Assembly (NCBI RefSeq): GCF_038967635.1
Contig: NZ_CP152413.1
Span: 2,914,001-2,978,000, forward strand
DNA: 64,000 nt
Reading direction: 5' to 3'
DNA from: Bradyrhizobium sp. B124
GTDB lineage: Bacteria > Pseudomonadota > Alphaproteobacteria > Rhizobiales > Xanthobacteraceae
The stretch's first letter is position 1, and every line of letters begins with the position of its first letter. Both the position numbers and the translations under genes were made by a program. Shown piece after piece: positions 9,253 through 18,655 of the stretch. Under the pieces are notes generated by a model. That model saw only the letters and a program-made list of their open reading frames with translations. It was not told the origin of the DNA and searched no databases.

Positions 9253-9765
9253 TTAACCCCGGCCGCGCCGACGATATGTCACATAGGAGAAGTCGGCGCT
9301 GTCGTCCGGACCGGCCGGATTTCGCACGCGCGCGACCTCGTCCCACTCCTTTGCGTCGATTATGTCGAACCGTGTATCGCCGTCCGGCCGGGCGTGAACC
9401 TCGGTGATCTCCAGCCGGTCAGCCGTGCCCATCCATTGCGCATAGATCTCCGCACCACCGATGACGGCAATTTCAGTGGCGAAACGCCGCAGCGCGTCAC
9501 CAAGCGCAATTGCGCGGGCGTTTTCGAACGACGACGTGACGATCGCGCTGCGCGCGCGATAGTTCGCATCGCGCGTCACCACGATATTGGTGCGGCCCGG
9601 CAGCGGCCTGCGCAGGGATTCGAACGTCTTGCGCCCCATCACGACGGGCCGGTTGATGGTGATGGCCTTGAAGCGCTGCTGATCGGTCTTCAGCCGCCAC
9701 GGAATTGCGTTGGCATTTCCGATCACGCCGTTCTCGGCGACCGCAACGACGAGCACGATCTCCAT
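9253..9765 (-). CDS. folA: Dihydrofolate reductase
   Basis: This NADPH-dependent enzyme reduces dihydrofolate to tetrahydrofolate. At 170 aa it has family motifs VAVAENGVIGNANAIPW at the N-terminus, the NADPH site VVMGRKTFESL, LPGRTNIVVTR and IGGAEIYAQ. Its ATG overlaps the stop of the acetyltransferase gene by one base (TGATG). Grouping with thyA is functionally coherent because thymidylate synthase produces the dihydrofolate that this enzyme recycles. Confidence 0.97.
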   Translation of the reverse strand: MEIVLVVAVAENGVIGNANAIPWRLKTDQQRFKAITINRPVVMGRKTFESLRRPLPGRTNIVVTRDANYRARSAIVTSSFENARAIALGDALRRFATEIAVIGGAEIYAQWMGTADRLEITEVHARPDGDTRFDIIDAKEWDEVARVRNPAGPDDSADFSYVTYRRRGRG

Positions 9766-10250
9766 CAGCGCGCTCCTTCCGCGAGCGCCGACAGCGCCTC
9801 GCCGGAGACGCGGCAAATCGTCCACTCGTCCATCATCTCGGCGCCGAGCGACTTGTAGAAGGCGATCGACGGTGCGTTCCAGTCGAGCACAGCCCATTGC
9901 AGGCGCGACCAGCCATTGGCGAGGCATTGCTTCGCCAGATGCACCAGGAGCGCCTTGCCGATGCCCTTGCCGCGCAGTGCCGGGCGGACGAAGAGGTCCT
10001 CGAGATAGATGCCGTGGCGGCCGGCGAAGGTCGAGAAGTTGACGAACCAGACCGCGAAGCCGGCCGGCTCGCCGTTCCATTCGGCGATGTCGCAAGTAAG
10101 CCGCGGGTTCGTTCCGAACAGCGCGTCAGCGATGTCAGCCTCGCTGGCGTGCACCTCGTGCAGGAGCTTTTCGTAGTCGGCGAGCTCGCGGACCAGCGAG
10201 AACACCAGTCCAGCCTCATCGGGCCGCGCGCGGCGGATGGTCAGCGACAT
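9765..10250 (-). CDS. GNAT N-acetyltransferase, diamine acetyltransferase-like
   Basis: A 161-residue GNAT protein with the acetyl-CoA binding motif RPALRGKGIGKALL and the C-terminal VLDWNAPSIAFYKSLGA, which resembles the spermidine/diamine acetyltransferase branch (LEDLFV, DWN and FY motifs). The substrate is unknown. It sits between thyA and folA with very tight spacing (8 nt after thyA, 1-nt overlap with folA), so it is expressed with them, but no link to folate chemistry is evident. Confidence 0.9.
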   Translation of the reverse strand: MSLTIRRARPDEAGLVFSLVRELADYEKLLHEVHASEADIADALFGTNPRLTCDIAEWNGEPAGFAVWFVNFSTFAGRHGIYLEDLFVRPALRGKGIGKALLVHLAKQCLANGWSRLQWAVLDWNAPSIAFYKSLGAEMMDEWTICRVSGEALSALAEGAR

Positions 10251-10258
10251 GCAATCCC

Positions 10259-11053
10259 TCAGACCGCGACTTCAGCCTTGATGTGCGGATGCGGGTCGTA
10301 ACCCTCGAGTTTGAAGTCCTCGTAGCGGAACGCGAAGATATCCTTCACGTCGGGATTGATCGCCATCGTCGGCAACGGCCGCGTCGGCCGCGTCAATTGC
10401 AGCCGCGCCTGCTCGAGGTGGTTCGAGTAGAGATGTGCGTCGCCGAGCGAGTGCACGAAATCGCCGGGCTTGAGCCCGGTGACCTGCGCGACCATCATGG
10501 TCAGCAGCGCGTAGGAGGCGATGTTGAAGGGCACGCCGAGGAAGACGTCGCCGGAGCGCTGATAGAGCTGGCAGGACAATTTGCCGTTCGCGACATAGAA
10601 CTGGAACAGGCAGTGGCACGGCGGCAGCGCCATCTTGTCGACCTCGGCCGGATTCCAGGCGCTGACGATCAGCCGCCGCGAGTCCGGATTGCGCTTGATC
10701 ATCTCGATCACGTTCGTGATCTGGTCGATGCTGCGGCCATCAGGCGCCGGCCACGACCGCCATTGCGAGCCGTAGACCGGGCCGAGATCGCCATTGGCGT
10801 CGGCCCATTCGTCCCAGATCGTGACGCCATTGTCGTTGAGATATTTGATGTTGGTGTCGCCGGCGAGGAACCAGAGCAGCTCGTGCACGATCGCCTTCAG
10901 CGGCAACCGCTTGGTGGTCAGCATCGGAAAGCCGGCCGAGAGGTTGAAGCGCATCTGGTGGCCGAAGATCGACAGCGTGCCGGTGCCGGTGCGGTCGTGC
11001 TTCTCGGCGCCGTCGGCGAGGATGCGTTCGAGCAGGTCGTGATACTGGTTCAT
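10259..11053 (-). CDS. thyA: Thymidylate synthase
   Basis: ThyA methylates dUMP to dTMP using methylene-tetrahydrofolate. At 264 aa it has the classic length. The catalytic Cys lies in [13 protein letters not shown]. Other conserved segments are [12 protein letters not shown] at the N-terminus, the [19 protein letters not shown] stretch and HLYSNHLEQ. It is the first gene of thyA-GNAT-folA. Confidence 0.98.
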   Translation of the reverse strand: MNQYHDLLERILADGAEKHDRTGTGTLSIFGHQMRFNLSAGFPMLTTKRLPLKAIVHELLWFLAGDTNIKYLNDNGVTIWDEWADANGDLGPVYGSQWRSWPAPDGRSIDQITNVIEMIKRNPDSRRLIVSAWNPAEVDKMALPPCHCLFQFYVANGKLSCQLYQRSGDVFLGVPFNIASYALLTMMVAQVTGLKPGDFVHSLGDAHLYSNHLEQARLQLTRPTRPLPTMAINPDVKDIFAFRYEDFKLEGYDPHPHIKAEVAV

Positions 11054-11179
11054 GGCGTCTGTTTCGGGCTCTCTGGGCGGAGCGGCAATTTAGCGGCCGG
11101 GGCGATCGGTCGACACGCCGATTCGGCTGGATGCAGCGATTATACCCTGAAAAATGAACACTCTCGCGCCAAACGACAA

Positions 11180-11201
11180 GGGCGGAACTCGCGTCCCGCC
11201 C
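11180..11201 (-). terminator. Stem-loop downstream of the TctC gene
   Basis: On the minus strand GGGCGG, a 10-nt loop and CCGCCC are followed by TTGT. It lies about 28 nt after the end of the substrate-binding protein gene and is a plausible weak terminator. Confidence 0.45.
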
Positions 11202-11228
11202 CTCCCCTATCCAGTTGATCGCGCTGGC

Positions 11229-12209
11229 TTAACTGGCCGGCTTAAGCACCGGGGTCCACTTCGCGATCTCATTCTTGACGAGGGTCGCGAGCGCCTCCGG
11301 CGTGCGGTTGGCGGACGCCGGGATCACGCTACCGAGCTCGAGCAGGCGCTTGCGCACGTTTTCATCGTCGAGCGCCTTGATGGCCGCCGCGTTCAGCGTG
11401 GCGATGATCGCGGGCGAAGTTCCCTTCGGCGCGAAGATCGCGTTCCAGGCCTGGGCCTGGAACGCCGGCAGGCCGGCCTCTGCCGTGGTCGGGACATTGG
11501 GCAGCGACGGATTGCGCTCGGGGGTGGCAACCGCATAGGCCTTGATGGTGCCGGCGTTGATCTGCGGCACCGCGTTGACGATCTGGTCGCACATGTAATC
11601 GACCTGGCCGGCGACCAGCGCGTTCATCGCAGGGCCGGTGCCGTTGAACGGCACGCCGACCGGCTTGACGTCGAGGATCGAGTTCAGCAGCTCGCAGGAG
11701 GCATGCGAGACCGAACCGATGCCGGCATGCGCGGCGTTGACCTTCTCGACATTGGCCTTCACGTAGGCGACGAATTCCTTCAAATCCTTCGGCGGGAAAT
11801 CCTTGCGGGCAAGGATCAGGATCGGCGTGCCCGCGAGCAGCGCGACGGGTTCGAAATCCTTTTCCGGGTGATAGGCGAGCTTCGGATAGAGCGGCACGGA
11901 AGCCGCGTGCGTGCCCATATGTCCGGTGACCAGCGTGTAGCCGTCATTGGCGGCGCGCGCGGCACGCGTCGTCGCCGTGGTGCCGCCGGCACCGACCACG
12001 TTCTCGATGACGATGCTCTGTCCGAGCGTCTGCGCCATGTGCGCGGTGACGATGCGCGAGATGACGTCGGTCGGACCGCCGGCCGCGAACGGCACGATCA
12101 TGGTGATGGTGCGCGTCGGATAGTTTTGCGCGGAGGCCGGCACGGCGAATGCGCCCAGCGCGGCAAATGCCGAAAGGCATGCGCCCGCAAGCGAGCGAAT
12201 GGACATCAT
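11229..12209 (-). CDS. Tripartite tricarboxylate transporter substrate-binding protein (Bug/TctC)
   Basis: This periplasmic solute receptor of the Bug family has a signal peptide ending near VPASA-Q and the family signature YPTRTITMIVPFAAGGPTD. The start at 12209 has GGAGG seven bases upstream and gives 326 aa. It probably feeds the TctA/TctB membrane pair encoded upstream. The ligand (carboxylate or amino acid derivative) cannot be read from the sequence. The stem-loop and repeat between tctA and this gene suggest separate control of receptor abundance. Confidence 0.92.
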   Translation of the reverse strand: MMSIRSLAGACLSAFAALGAFAVPASAQNYPTRTITMIVPFAAGGPTDVISRIVTAHMAQTLGQSIVIENVVGAGGTTATTRAARAANDGYTLVTGHMGTHAASVPLYPKLAYHPEKDFEPVALLAGTPILILARKDFPPKDLKEFVAYVKANVEKVNAAHAGIGSVSHASCELLNSILDVKPVGVPFNGTGPAMNALVAGQVDYMCDQIVNAVPQINAGTIKAYAVATPERNPSLPNVPTTAEAGLPAFQAQAWNAIFAPKGTSPAIIATLNAAAIKALDDENVRKRLLELGSVIPASANRTPEALATLVKNEIAKWTPVLKPAS

Positions 12210-12242
12210 CTCAATTCCTCCCGGGAACGTTTTGACCAAATA

Positions 12243-12271
12243 AAAATGCCGGCCAAATCGGCCGGCATTTT
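12243..12271. terminator. Strong perfect hairpin between tctA and tctC
   Basis: AAAATGCCGGCC, a 5-nt loop and GGCCGGCATTTT form a perfect 12-bp stem flanked by A and T runs, so it can terminate in both directions. It lies just upstream of the receptor gene and downstream of tctA on the minus strand, which would uncouple the two. Confidence 0.7.
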
Positions 12272-12349
12272 CATTTCATGAGACGACATCGAGTGTCGAT
12301 TCGACTTCCGCCTGCGGCGCGCCGACGCAGGGCCGGCGCTCCCTGTTTG

Positions 12350-12395
12350 AGCATGACTATCCGGAAAACCGCTTCGCACTTTTCCGGATCATGCT
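12350..12395. repeat. AGCATGA palindromic repeat, copy 1
   Basis: The element begins AGCATGA and ends TCATGCT, with CCGGAAAA and TTTTCCGG as the inner stem around CCGCTTCGCAC. The same sequence with few changes is at 50622-50668. It directly abuts the tctA stop codon. Confidence 0.8.
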
Positions 12396-13910
12396 CTAGC
12401 CCTCGGACTCCACGAACACTTCGTCGCGCTTCGCACGCAAGGTCGGCAGCACGGCGAGCACCAGGAGTCCCGCCGCGATCGCCAGCAGCACAGCCGACAG
12501 CGGCCGCGACAGGAATACGCTCCAGTCGCCGCGCGAGATCAGGAGCGCACGGCGCAGATTCTCTTCCATCAGCGGGCCGAGCACCATGCCGAGCAGCAGC
12601 GGTGCCGGCTCGAAATCGTGCTTGATCAGCCAGTAGCCGACCAGACCGAACGCGCCTGCGAGCACGACGTCGACCGGCGCGTTGTTCACCGAGTAGATGC
12701 CGATCGCGCAGAAGATCACGATCGAGGGGAACATCAGCCGGTACGGCACGCGCAGCAGACGGACCCAGATGCCGACCAGCGGCAGGTTGATGATGATCAG
12801 CATCAGGTTGCCGATCCACATCGAGGCGATCATGCCCCAGACCAGGTCTGGCTGCTTCACCATCACCTGCGGACCCGGCACGATGCCATGAATGGTCATC
12901 GCGCCGACCATCAGCGCCATTACCGCATTCGGCGGGATGCCGAGCGTGAGCAACGGGATGAACGAGGTCTGCGCCGCGGCGTTGTTGGCGCTTTCCGGTG
13001 ACGCCACGCCCTCGATCGCGCCGCGGCCGAACCGCGACGGATCCTTGGCAATCTTCTTCTCCAACGTATATGCGGCAAACGACGCGATCACGGCGCCGCC
13101 GCCCGGCAGGATGCCAAGGATCGAGCCCAGGATGGTACCGCGCACGATTGCCGGCGTGGAATCCATCAGGTCCTTCCTGGTCGGCATCAGACCAGTGATC
13201 TTCTGCTGCACCAGATCGCGGCTCATCTCGGCGCCGGCGTCGAGATTGCGGATGATCTCCGCGAAGCCGAACACGCCCATCGCCACCGTCGCGAAGCCGA
13301 GGCCGTCGGCAAGCTCGGGGATGTTGAAGGCCATGCGCGAGGCGCCGGTCTCGATGTCGGAGCCAACCATCGAAAGCAGCAGGCCGAACACGATCATCGC
13401 GATCGCCTTCAGCACCGAGCCCTTGGCGAGCACCACCGCGAAGATCAGGCCGAGCACCATCAGCGAGAAATATTCGGCCGGGCCGAACGCCAGCGCGAGC
13501 TTGGTCAGCGGCGCGCCGAGCACGGCGATCAGCACGGTCGCGACGCAACCGGCGAAGAACGAGCCGATCGCGGCGATCGCGAGCGCCGGGCCGGCGCGGC
13601 CCTGTCTTGCCATCTGGTGGCCGTCGAGCGCGGTGACCACCGAAGTCGCCTCGCCCGGAATATTGACCAGGATCGAGGTAGTCGAGCCGCCATATTGCGC
13701 ACCGTAATAGATGCCGGCGAGCATGATCAACGCGCCGACCGGCGGCAGGCCGAAGGTGATCGGCAGCAGCATGGCGACGGTGGCGATGGTGCCGATGCCC
13801 GGCAGCACGCCGACCAGCGTACCGACCAGAGCGCCGATCAGGCACATCAGAAGATTGATCGGCGAAAGCGCAACGGCAAAACCGTGGGCGAGATTGGCGA
13901 ACAGTTCCAT
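12396..13910 (-). CDS. tctA: Tripartite tricarboxylate transporter large membrane subunit (TctA)
   Basis: TctA is the large transport subunit of TTT systems, with about 12 membrane segments. At 504 aa it carries the N-terminal signature GVLPGIGTIATVAMLLP and GIYYGAQYGGSTTSILVNIPGE, and a mid-protein repeat of this motif at GSILGILPGGGAVIASF. It follows tctB with a 10-nt gap. Confidence 0.95.
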   Translation of the reverse strand: MELFANLAHGFAVALSPINLLMCLIGALVGTLVGVLPGIGTIATVAMLLPITFGLPPVGALIMLAGIYYGAQYGGSTTSILVNIPGEATSVVTALDGHQMARQGRAGPALAIAAIGSFFAGCVATVLIAVLGAPLTKLALAFGPAEYFSLMVLGLIFAVVLAKGSVLKAIAMIVFGLLLSMVGSDIETGASRMAFNIPELADGLGFATVAMGVFGFAEIIRNLDAGAEMSRDLVQQKITGLMPTRKDLMDSTPAIVRGTILGSILGILPGGGAVIASFAAYTLEKKIAKDPSRFGRGAIEGVASPESANNAAAQTSFIPLLTLGIPPNAVMALMVGAMTIHGIVPGPQVMVKQPDLVWGMIASMWIGNLMLIIINLPLVGIWVRLLRVPYRLMFPSIVIFCAIGIYSVNNAPVDVVLAGAFGLVGYWLIKHDFEPAPLLLGMVLGPLMEENLRRALLISRGDWSVFLSRPLSAVLLAIAAGLLVLAVLPTLRAKRDEVFVESEG

Positions 13911-13920
13911 TGCGCCGCCC

Positions 13921-14421
13921 TCACTGAATCAGGAAACGAGGGAACATCGGCATCGGAAGTCCCAGCACGTAAGGAAACAACAATGCGCAGCCCAGCGTGA
14001 GACAGGCACCGACGATGGTCGCCTCCAGCCACTTCGTCTCCTCCGAGCCGAGTGCCGCGATCATGAAGCTGGCAAATGCCGTGACGACGAGCCCAAGCGG
14101 CCGGATCGACACCGCAAAGAACACGATCGCTGCCGATACGAACAGCGGCCCGCGCCATGAATAGGCCGCGATATGGGGGCCGTCGCTCAGGATCCCCATC
14201 AGCGCGACAGCGCCGCCGAGCAGCAGCAGCAGCACGGCGAACATGCGCGGCGCGGTTCCGGCACCAAACGAGAATCCGTGCATGCCCTGCAGATCGCTCG
14301 AAGCCCACAACGCAAACAGGGCAACCGCCATCATGACAAGCCCGCCGACAAAGTCCTGCGGACCGCGCACCCATTTCGGCAAGATCGATTTGACCGGCGC
14401 CTCGCTTGGCGTATCGCTCAT
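13921..14421 (-). CDS. tctB: Tripartite tricarboxylate transporter small membrane subunit (TctB)
   Basis: This 166-residue protein has four predicted membrane segments, the usual topology of TctB. Visible helices include DFVGGLVMMAVALFALWA, MFAVLLLLLGGAVALMG, FVSAAIVFFAVSI and the C-terminal LTLGCALLFPYVLGL. Its position immediately before tctA supports the assignment. Confidence 0.9.
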   Translation of the reverse strand: MSDTPSEAPVKSILPKWVRGPQDFVGGLVMMAVALFALWASSDLQGMHGFSFGAGTAPRMFAVLLLLLGGAVALMGILSDGPHIAAYSWRGPLFVSAAIVFFAVSIRPLGLVVTAFASFMIAALGSEETKWLEATIVGACLTLGCALLFPYVLGLPMPMFPRFLIQ

Positions 14422-14514
14422 GACTTCGCTTCCCCCGTCAGGGCTGTCCCGCCCGTTGTGATTGAATGGCTTGGCTTGTGGTGCGTTGACCGAAAGCCTT
14501 GCTAGCGATTTTCG

Positions 14515-15048
14515 TCAGACAACGCCAGCAAAACCCAAGAGACCTCCGGCAAGCAACATCCATAAGGGATTGATCCGTGTCGCAAAAGCAAGCGCAGCTG
14601 CGACAATGGTGATCAGGATCGCGATCCAACTTTGGTCTGATGTCTGCGCCACGATCAGGCCGGAGGCGGCCATCAAGCCGATCGACAGCGGAACCAATGC
14701 AGCCTGAATGATCGCCGGCCAACGCGCGTCGCGCGAGCGATCGAGGAAGCGGCTCACATAATAGGCAAGCAACGCGGTCGGTCCGCACATCGCAACCGTC
14801 GCGGCCAATGCCCCGGCGACGCCTGCGACAGAATAGCCTATCAGCGTCACGATCAGCACGTTCGGTCCCGGCGAGAGCTGCGAGATCGCGAACACGTCGG
14901 CGAACTGCTTGTCGGTCAGCCAGTGATGCACGTCGACGGCGGCGCGGTGCATTTCGGTGATCGCCGAGTTGGCCCCGCCGACAGCAAACAGCGACATCAG
15001 ACCGAAGGTCCAGACCAGCGCTGCGATCGGGCTGGACTCCGTATTCAT
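14515..15048 (-). CDS. Chromate transporter, second half-size subunit
   Basis: This is a half-length ChrA-type (CHR superfamily) membrane protein of 177 aa. The signature LSPGPNVLIVTLIGYSVAG corresponds to the PGPN motif of CHR domains. Its start overlaps the preceding half by 4 nt (ATGA). Short-chain CHR proteins work as pairs of oppositely oriented halves. The substrate may be chromate or another oxyanion. Confidence 0.85.
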   Translation of the reverse strand: MNTESSPIAALVWTFGLMSLFAVGGANSAITEMHRAAVDVHHWLTDKQFADVFAISQLSPGPNVLIVTLIGYSVAGVAGALAATVAMCGPTALLAYYVSRFLDRSRDARWPAIIQAALVPLSIGLMAASGLIVAQTSDQSWIAILITIVAAALAFATRINPLWMLLAGGLLGFAGVV

Positions 15049-15662
15049 GCCTTCACCATGCGTCGCGCCAGGACCGTCGTTGCGATGCTGAGCGGGATCG
15101 CCACCAGCAGCACGATCTGGAGCGGCCATCGGATCAGACCGATCGCGACGAAAACCGCGGACAGAATGACGAGGCCTGTGACATCGCGCCGTTTCAACAG
15201 CGGCATCATCATCTTGAGGACAACGGCGAACAGCAGCCCGACCGCGGCACAGGCGACGCCGGCGAGTGTCCGGCGCAGGATGTCGATATCGCCGTAGCGG
15301 GCATAGAGTGCGGCAAGGACGGTCGCGATCACCATCGGCGGTCCGACCAGCCCGGCGAAGGCCGCAAGCCCGCCGGCGATGCCGCGAAAGCGCGAGCCGA
15401 ATACGACCGACAGGTTGACGATGTTCGGACCTGGCAGGAAATGGCACAGCGCGAAGGTCTCGTTGAACTCCTCCGCCGTCATCCAGCGGTGCTGCTCGAC
15501 GATCGACCGCCGGGCCCAGACCAGGACCCCGCCAAAGCCGGCCAGCGACATCTTGGCAAAGGCCAGGAACAGCTCGAGCAGGCCGGGCTGGAGGGGCGGA
15601 GACGGTGCGGAGGCATCCGGCGCCGGGGCGGCAGCCGGCGGGGATTCCGGGGGCATGGGCAA
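15045..15662 (-). CDS. Chromate transporter, first half-size subunit
   Basis: The first of two half-size CHR proteins (205 aa) has FAKMSLAGFGGVLVW, then the CHR motif FLPGPNIVNLSVVFGSRFRG and several membrane helices. About 25 Pro/Ala-rich residues precede the domain, and an ATG two codons in is an alternative start. Translational coupling with the second half by ATGA overlap indicates equal amounts of the two subunits. Confidence 0.85.
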   Translation of the reverse strand: MPMPPESPPAAAPAPDASAPSPPLQPGLLELFLAFAKMSLAGFGGVLVWARRSIVEQHRWMTAEEFNETFALCHFLPGPNIVNLSVVFGSRFRGIAGGLAAFAGLVGPPMVIATVLAALYARYGDIDILRRTLAGVACAAVGLLFAVVLKMMMPLLKRRDVTGLVILSAVFVAIGLIRWPLQIVLLVAIPLSIATTVLARRMVKA

Positions 15663-15789
15663 AATCTAGAACGGCGCCAGGACAGTGCCAAGACACAGCA
15701 CCAGGACGGCGGCCACCCCAAATCGGCGTGTTTCACACCTGAACAAGCCTGAATCGGCTCTATTTTTCTTCGTTCGCGCCGCCTATATT

Positions 15790-16120
15790 GGGGGTGCCGG
15801 TTCGCCGGCTATGGAAATAAATGGCCGTCGCAATAAACCATTCGGACCCGGGGGCGGTACCCGGCGCCTCCACCAAAACCCATCCGAGCCCCTGGCTTTG
15901 GTGGCTTTTGGCGGGGGCGAAATAGGATCGACGAGGGCGTAAAGGGCGTGTTTTTTCTCGGTATGGTTCCGCCGTTATCGGGCTAATGCAATAGTTGCCA
16001 ACGACAACTTTGCTCCGGTTGCTCAGGCTGCGTAACGCAGTTTGAAAGACCATCTTAAAGTCCTAACGGGTTAAGCTCCGTTAGGCGGGGTTCGGAGGCA
16101 CCTGGCAACAGAAGCCTCCA
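15790..16120 (+). ncRNA. ssrA: tmRNA, circularly permuted two-piece form
   Basis: The 3' acceptor piece comes first: a T-arm-like CCGGG...CCCGG, then CGCCTCC and ACCA ending at 15875. After an excised spacer the 5' piece begins GGGGGCGA at 15913 and pairs with the acceptor strand. The tag frame at 15997-16035 encodes ANDNFAPVAQAA followed by TAA, matching alphaproteobacterial tags that end in a hydrophobic AA. This permuted order is known from Caulobacter and its relatives. The outer ends are approximate. A TATATT box at 15784-15789 is a candidate -10. The sspB gene follows. Confidence 0.93.
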
Positions 16121-16265
16121 CTTTATTTCCCTATGGGGCGTCCGCCCGCATTTTCAGCTGCCAGCCCTGCTGATTTCCACGTCCCGGCGGAGTAGCATGG
16201 CCAAAAGGGCGAGTCGGACGGGTCCGGCGGTGCCTTGCCGGCATTTTCGAGGCGACAGGAATACG

Positions 16266-16787
16266 ATGGCGACCGATCACATCCGATATGACGTGCTGGC
16301 GCGCGACGCGCTGCGCGGGGTGCTGCGCCGGGTCTTGTCCGACGCCGCCGAACATGGCCTGCCAGGTGAACACCATTTCTACATCACCTTCCTCTCGCAC
16401 GGTGACGGAGTGAAACTGTCGCCGCGGCTGCTCGCGCAGTATCCGGAGGAGATGACCATCATCCTGCAGCACCAGTTCTGGGATCTGGTGGTGACCGAGG
16501 ACCGGTTCGAGGTCGGCCTGTCGTTCGGCGGGATTCCCGAGCGGCTGAACGTGCCGTTCGCCGCGGTGACGCGCTTCCTCGATCCGTCCGCACCGTTCGA
16601 TCTGCGGTTCGATGTCTCGGAGGCATTGTCGGAGGAGGCCCCGCCCGCGACGGCACCGGCCTCTCCCCTTCCCGCACCGGCCGCCCGGGCGGCAGTCGAG
16701 ACCGAGACGGCCGAGACCGAGCAGGAGCCCGCGAAGCCCAGCGAGGGCGCCGAGGTCGTGCGGCTGGACCGCTTCCGCAAGAAATAA
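16266..16787 (+). CDS. sspB: SspB-family ClpXP adaptor
   Basis: SspB binds ssrA-tagged proteins and delivers them to ClpXP. The 173-residue protein has the compact N-terminal substrate-binding domain (about residues 1-120, with HHFYITFLS and GGIPERLNVPF). A disordered Pro/Ala/Glu-rich linker follows, then a C-terminal basic motif VVRLDRFRKK, which corresponds to the ClpX-binding tail. The start at 16266 follows AGGA; an upstream frame to 16197 has no family similarity. It lies 146 nt after the tmRNA gene, which makes the tag and its adaptor neighbours. Confidence 0.93.
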   Translation: MATDHIRYDVLARDALRGVLRRVLSDAAEHGLPGEHHFYITFLSHGDGVKLSPRLLAQYPEEMTIILQHQFWDLVVTEDRFEVGLSFGGIPERLNVPFAAVTRFLDPSAPFDLRFDVSEALSEEAPPATAPASPLPAPAARAAVETETAETEQEPAKPSEGAEVVRLDRFRKK

Positions 16788-16964
16788 TCTAAACACCGAT
16801 CGATCCTCGACCTTGTAGGATGCATTCGAGGGCCGGGATGACAGATCGTCATACCGGACTATCTTCTGCATTGAACGTGCTTCCGCGCGGACGCTGTCGC
16901 GTTCCCGCGGCGAAAACCTGGCGCACCGCCGGATCACGTTCTGATGACGCAACGGAGAGCATCC

Positions 16965-18380
16965 ATGGCTCAATCGACGACACCATCCAACGCCGCCACC
17001 CGTAGCGAGACCGACAGCTTCGGTCCGATCGACGTCGCCGCCGATCGCTACTGGGGCGCGCAGACCGAGCGCTCGCGGCAGAATTTCAAGATCGGCCACG
17101 ACCGGATGCCGATCGCGATCATCCATGCACTCGCCATCGTCAAGCTCGCGGCAGCCGAAACCAATCGCGAACTCGGCCAGCTCGATGCACGCCGCGCCGA
17201 CGCCATCATCAGCGCCGCCAGGGAAGTGATCGAAGGCAAGCTCGACGATCATTTTCCGCTGGTAGTCTGGCAGACCGGCTCGGGCACGCAAACCAACATG
17301 AACGTCAACGAGGTGATCGCAAACCGCGCCAACCAGATGCTCGGCGGCGAGCTCGGCGCCAAGCAGCCGATCCATCCGAACGATCACGTCAACATGAGCC
17401 AGTCGTCGAACGACTCGTTCCCGACCGCGATGCATATCGCTGCGGCGGGCCGCATCATCGCCGACCTGATCCCTGCCCTTGCCGAGCTGCATCAGGCGTT
17501 GCACCAGAAGCAGGAAGCGTTTGCCAAGATCGTGAAGATCGGCCGCACGCATACCCAGGACGCGACACCGTTGACGCTCGGCCAGGAATTCTCCGGCTAC
17601 GCCGCGCAGGTCGAGAGCGGCATCGCGCGGCTGCGCACCGCGGTGAAGGAGCTGTTTCCGCTGGCGCAAGGCGGCACTGCTGTTGGCACCGGCCTCAACT
17701 CGAAGCCGGAATTCGCCAACGCTTTCGCCAGGCATGTCGCCGAGATCACCAGGCTCCCGTTCACCAGCGCGGCAAACAAGTTCGAGGCACTCGCGTCCAA
17801 CGACGCCTATGTGCTTGTGCACGGCGCGATCAATTCGGTGGCGACCGGCCTGTTCAAGATCGCCAACGACATCCGCTTCCTCGGCTCGGGCCCGCGCTCA
17901 GGCCTCGGCGAGTTGATCCTGCCCGAGAACGAGCCGGGCTCGTCGATCATGCCGGGCAAGGTCAACCCGACCCAGTGCGAGGCCATGACCATGGTCTGTT
18001 GCCAGGTGTTCGGCAATCAGACCACGATCACCGTCGCCGGCAGCCAGGGCCATTTCGAGCTCAACGTGTACAAGCCCGTGTTGGCATATTGTATGATAAA
18101 TTCCATTCAGTTGCTGTCTGACGTTGTCCGCTCATTTACTGAGCATTGCGTTGTCGGAATACGCGCCGACGAAAAGCGCATCAACGAGCTGATGCAGCGC
18201 TCGCTGATGCTGGTGACGGCGCTCGCGCCGAAGATCGGTTACGACAACGCAGCCAAGGTCGCGAAGTCGGCGCACGCGCACGGAACGACGTTGAAGGAAG
18301 AGGCTTTGCGGCTAGGATTCGTAACTGCCGACGAATTTGATCGCCTCGTGCAGCCGGACAAAATGACACACCCTGGCTGA
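16965..18380 (+). CDS. fumC: Fumarate hydratase class II
   Basis: This TCA-cycle enzyme interconverts fumarate and malate without an iron-sulfur cluster. The 471-aa protein has the superfamily signature [11 protein letters not shown] near residue 325, the active-site region [17 protein letters not shown], and [14 protein letters not shown] near the N-terminus. The ATG at 16965 has GGAG seven bases upstream; an ATG seven codons earlier is less well placed. Confidence 0.97.
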   Translation: MAQSTTPSNAATRSETDSFGPIDVAADRYWGAQTERSRQNFKIGHDRMPIAIIHALAIVKLAAAETNRELGQLDARRADAIISAAREVIEGKLDDHFPLVVWQTGSGTQTNMNVNEVIANRANQMLGGELGAKQPIHPNDHVNMSQSSNDSFPTAMHIAAAGRIIADLIPALAELHQALHQKQEAFAKIVKIGRTHTQDATPLTLGQEFSGYAAQVESGIARLRTAVKELFPLAQGGTAVGTGLNSKPEFANAFARHVAEITRLPFTSAANKFEALASNDAYVLVHGAINSVATGLFKIANDIRFLGSGPRSGLGELILPENEPGSSIMPGKVNPTQCEAMTMVCCQVFGNQTTITVAGSQGHFELNVYKPVLAYCMINSIQLLSDVVRSFTEHCVVGIRADEKRINELMQRSLMLVTALAPKIGYDNAAKVAKSAHAHGTTLKEEALRLGFVTADEFDRLVQPDKMTHPG

Positions 18381-18527
18381 AGCGAAGCGCGCAATGTCCG
18401 GATAATTACGGTCAGCGCGCGTGATATAATTATGGATCATAACGCCTAAAGGCTAAGGCTGTTTGCCTATCAGCTCTGCGCTGGCGCATGGTACAGACGT
18501 CTAGTTTTCGCAGAGCGAAACGGATTC

Positions 18528-18551
18528 TTTGATGCTATCACAAGCATCAAA
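18528..18551. promoter_or_regulatory. Inverted repeat upstream of the DUF4169/RHH pair
   Basis: TTTGATGC and GCATCAAA form an 8-bp perfect inverted repeat separated by 8 nt, in an AT-richer gap (18381-18655) about 105 nt before the next gene. A second 8-bp pair, GCTCTGCG (18473) and CGCAGAGC (18509), is nearby. Either could be an operator or an RNA stem; which is unknown. Confidence 0.4.
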
Positions 18552-18655
18552 TGGGGATTCGGGATGGATATCGAGCCGGGCGCTTAGCGCGATCGCTCTT
18601 GCTTTCGTCACGATGCATCACCAATTCCGCTCTGGGGACGATGAGGACGACGAGC

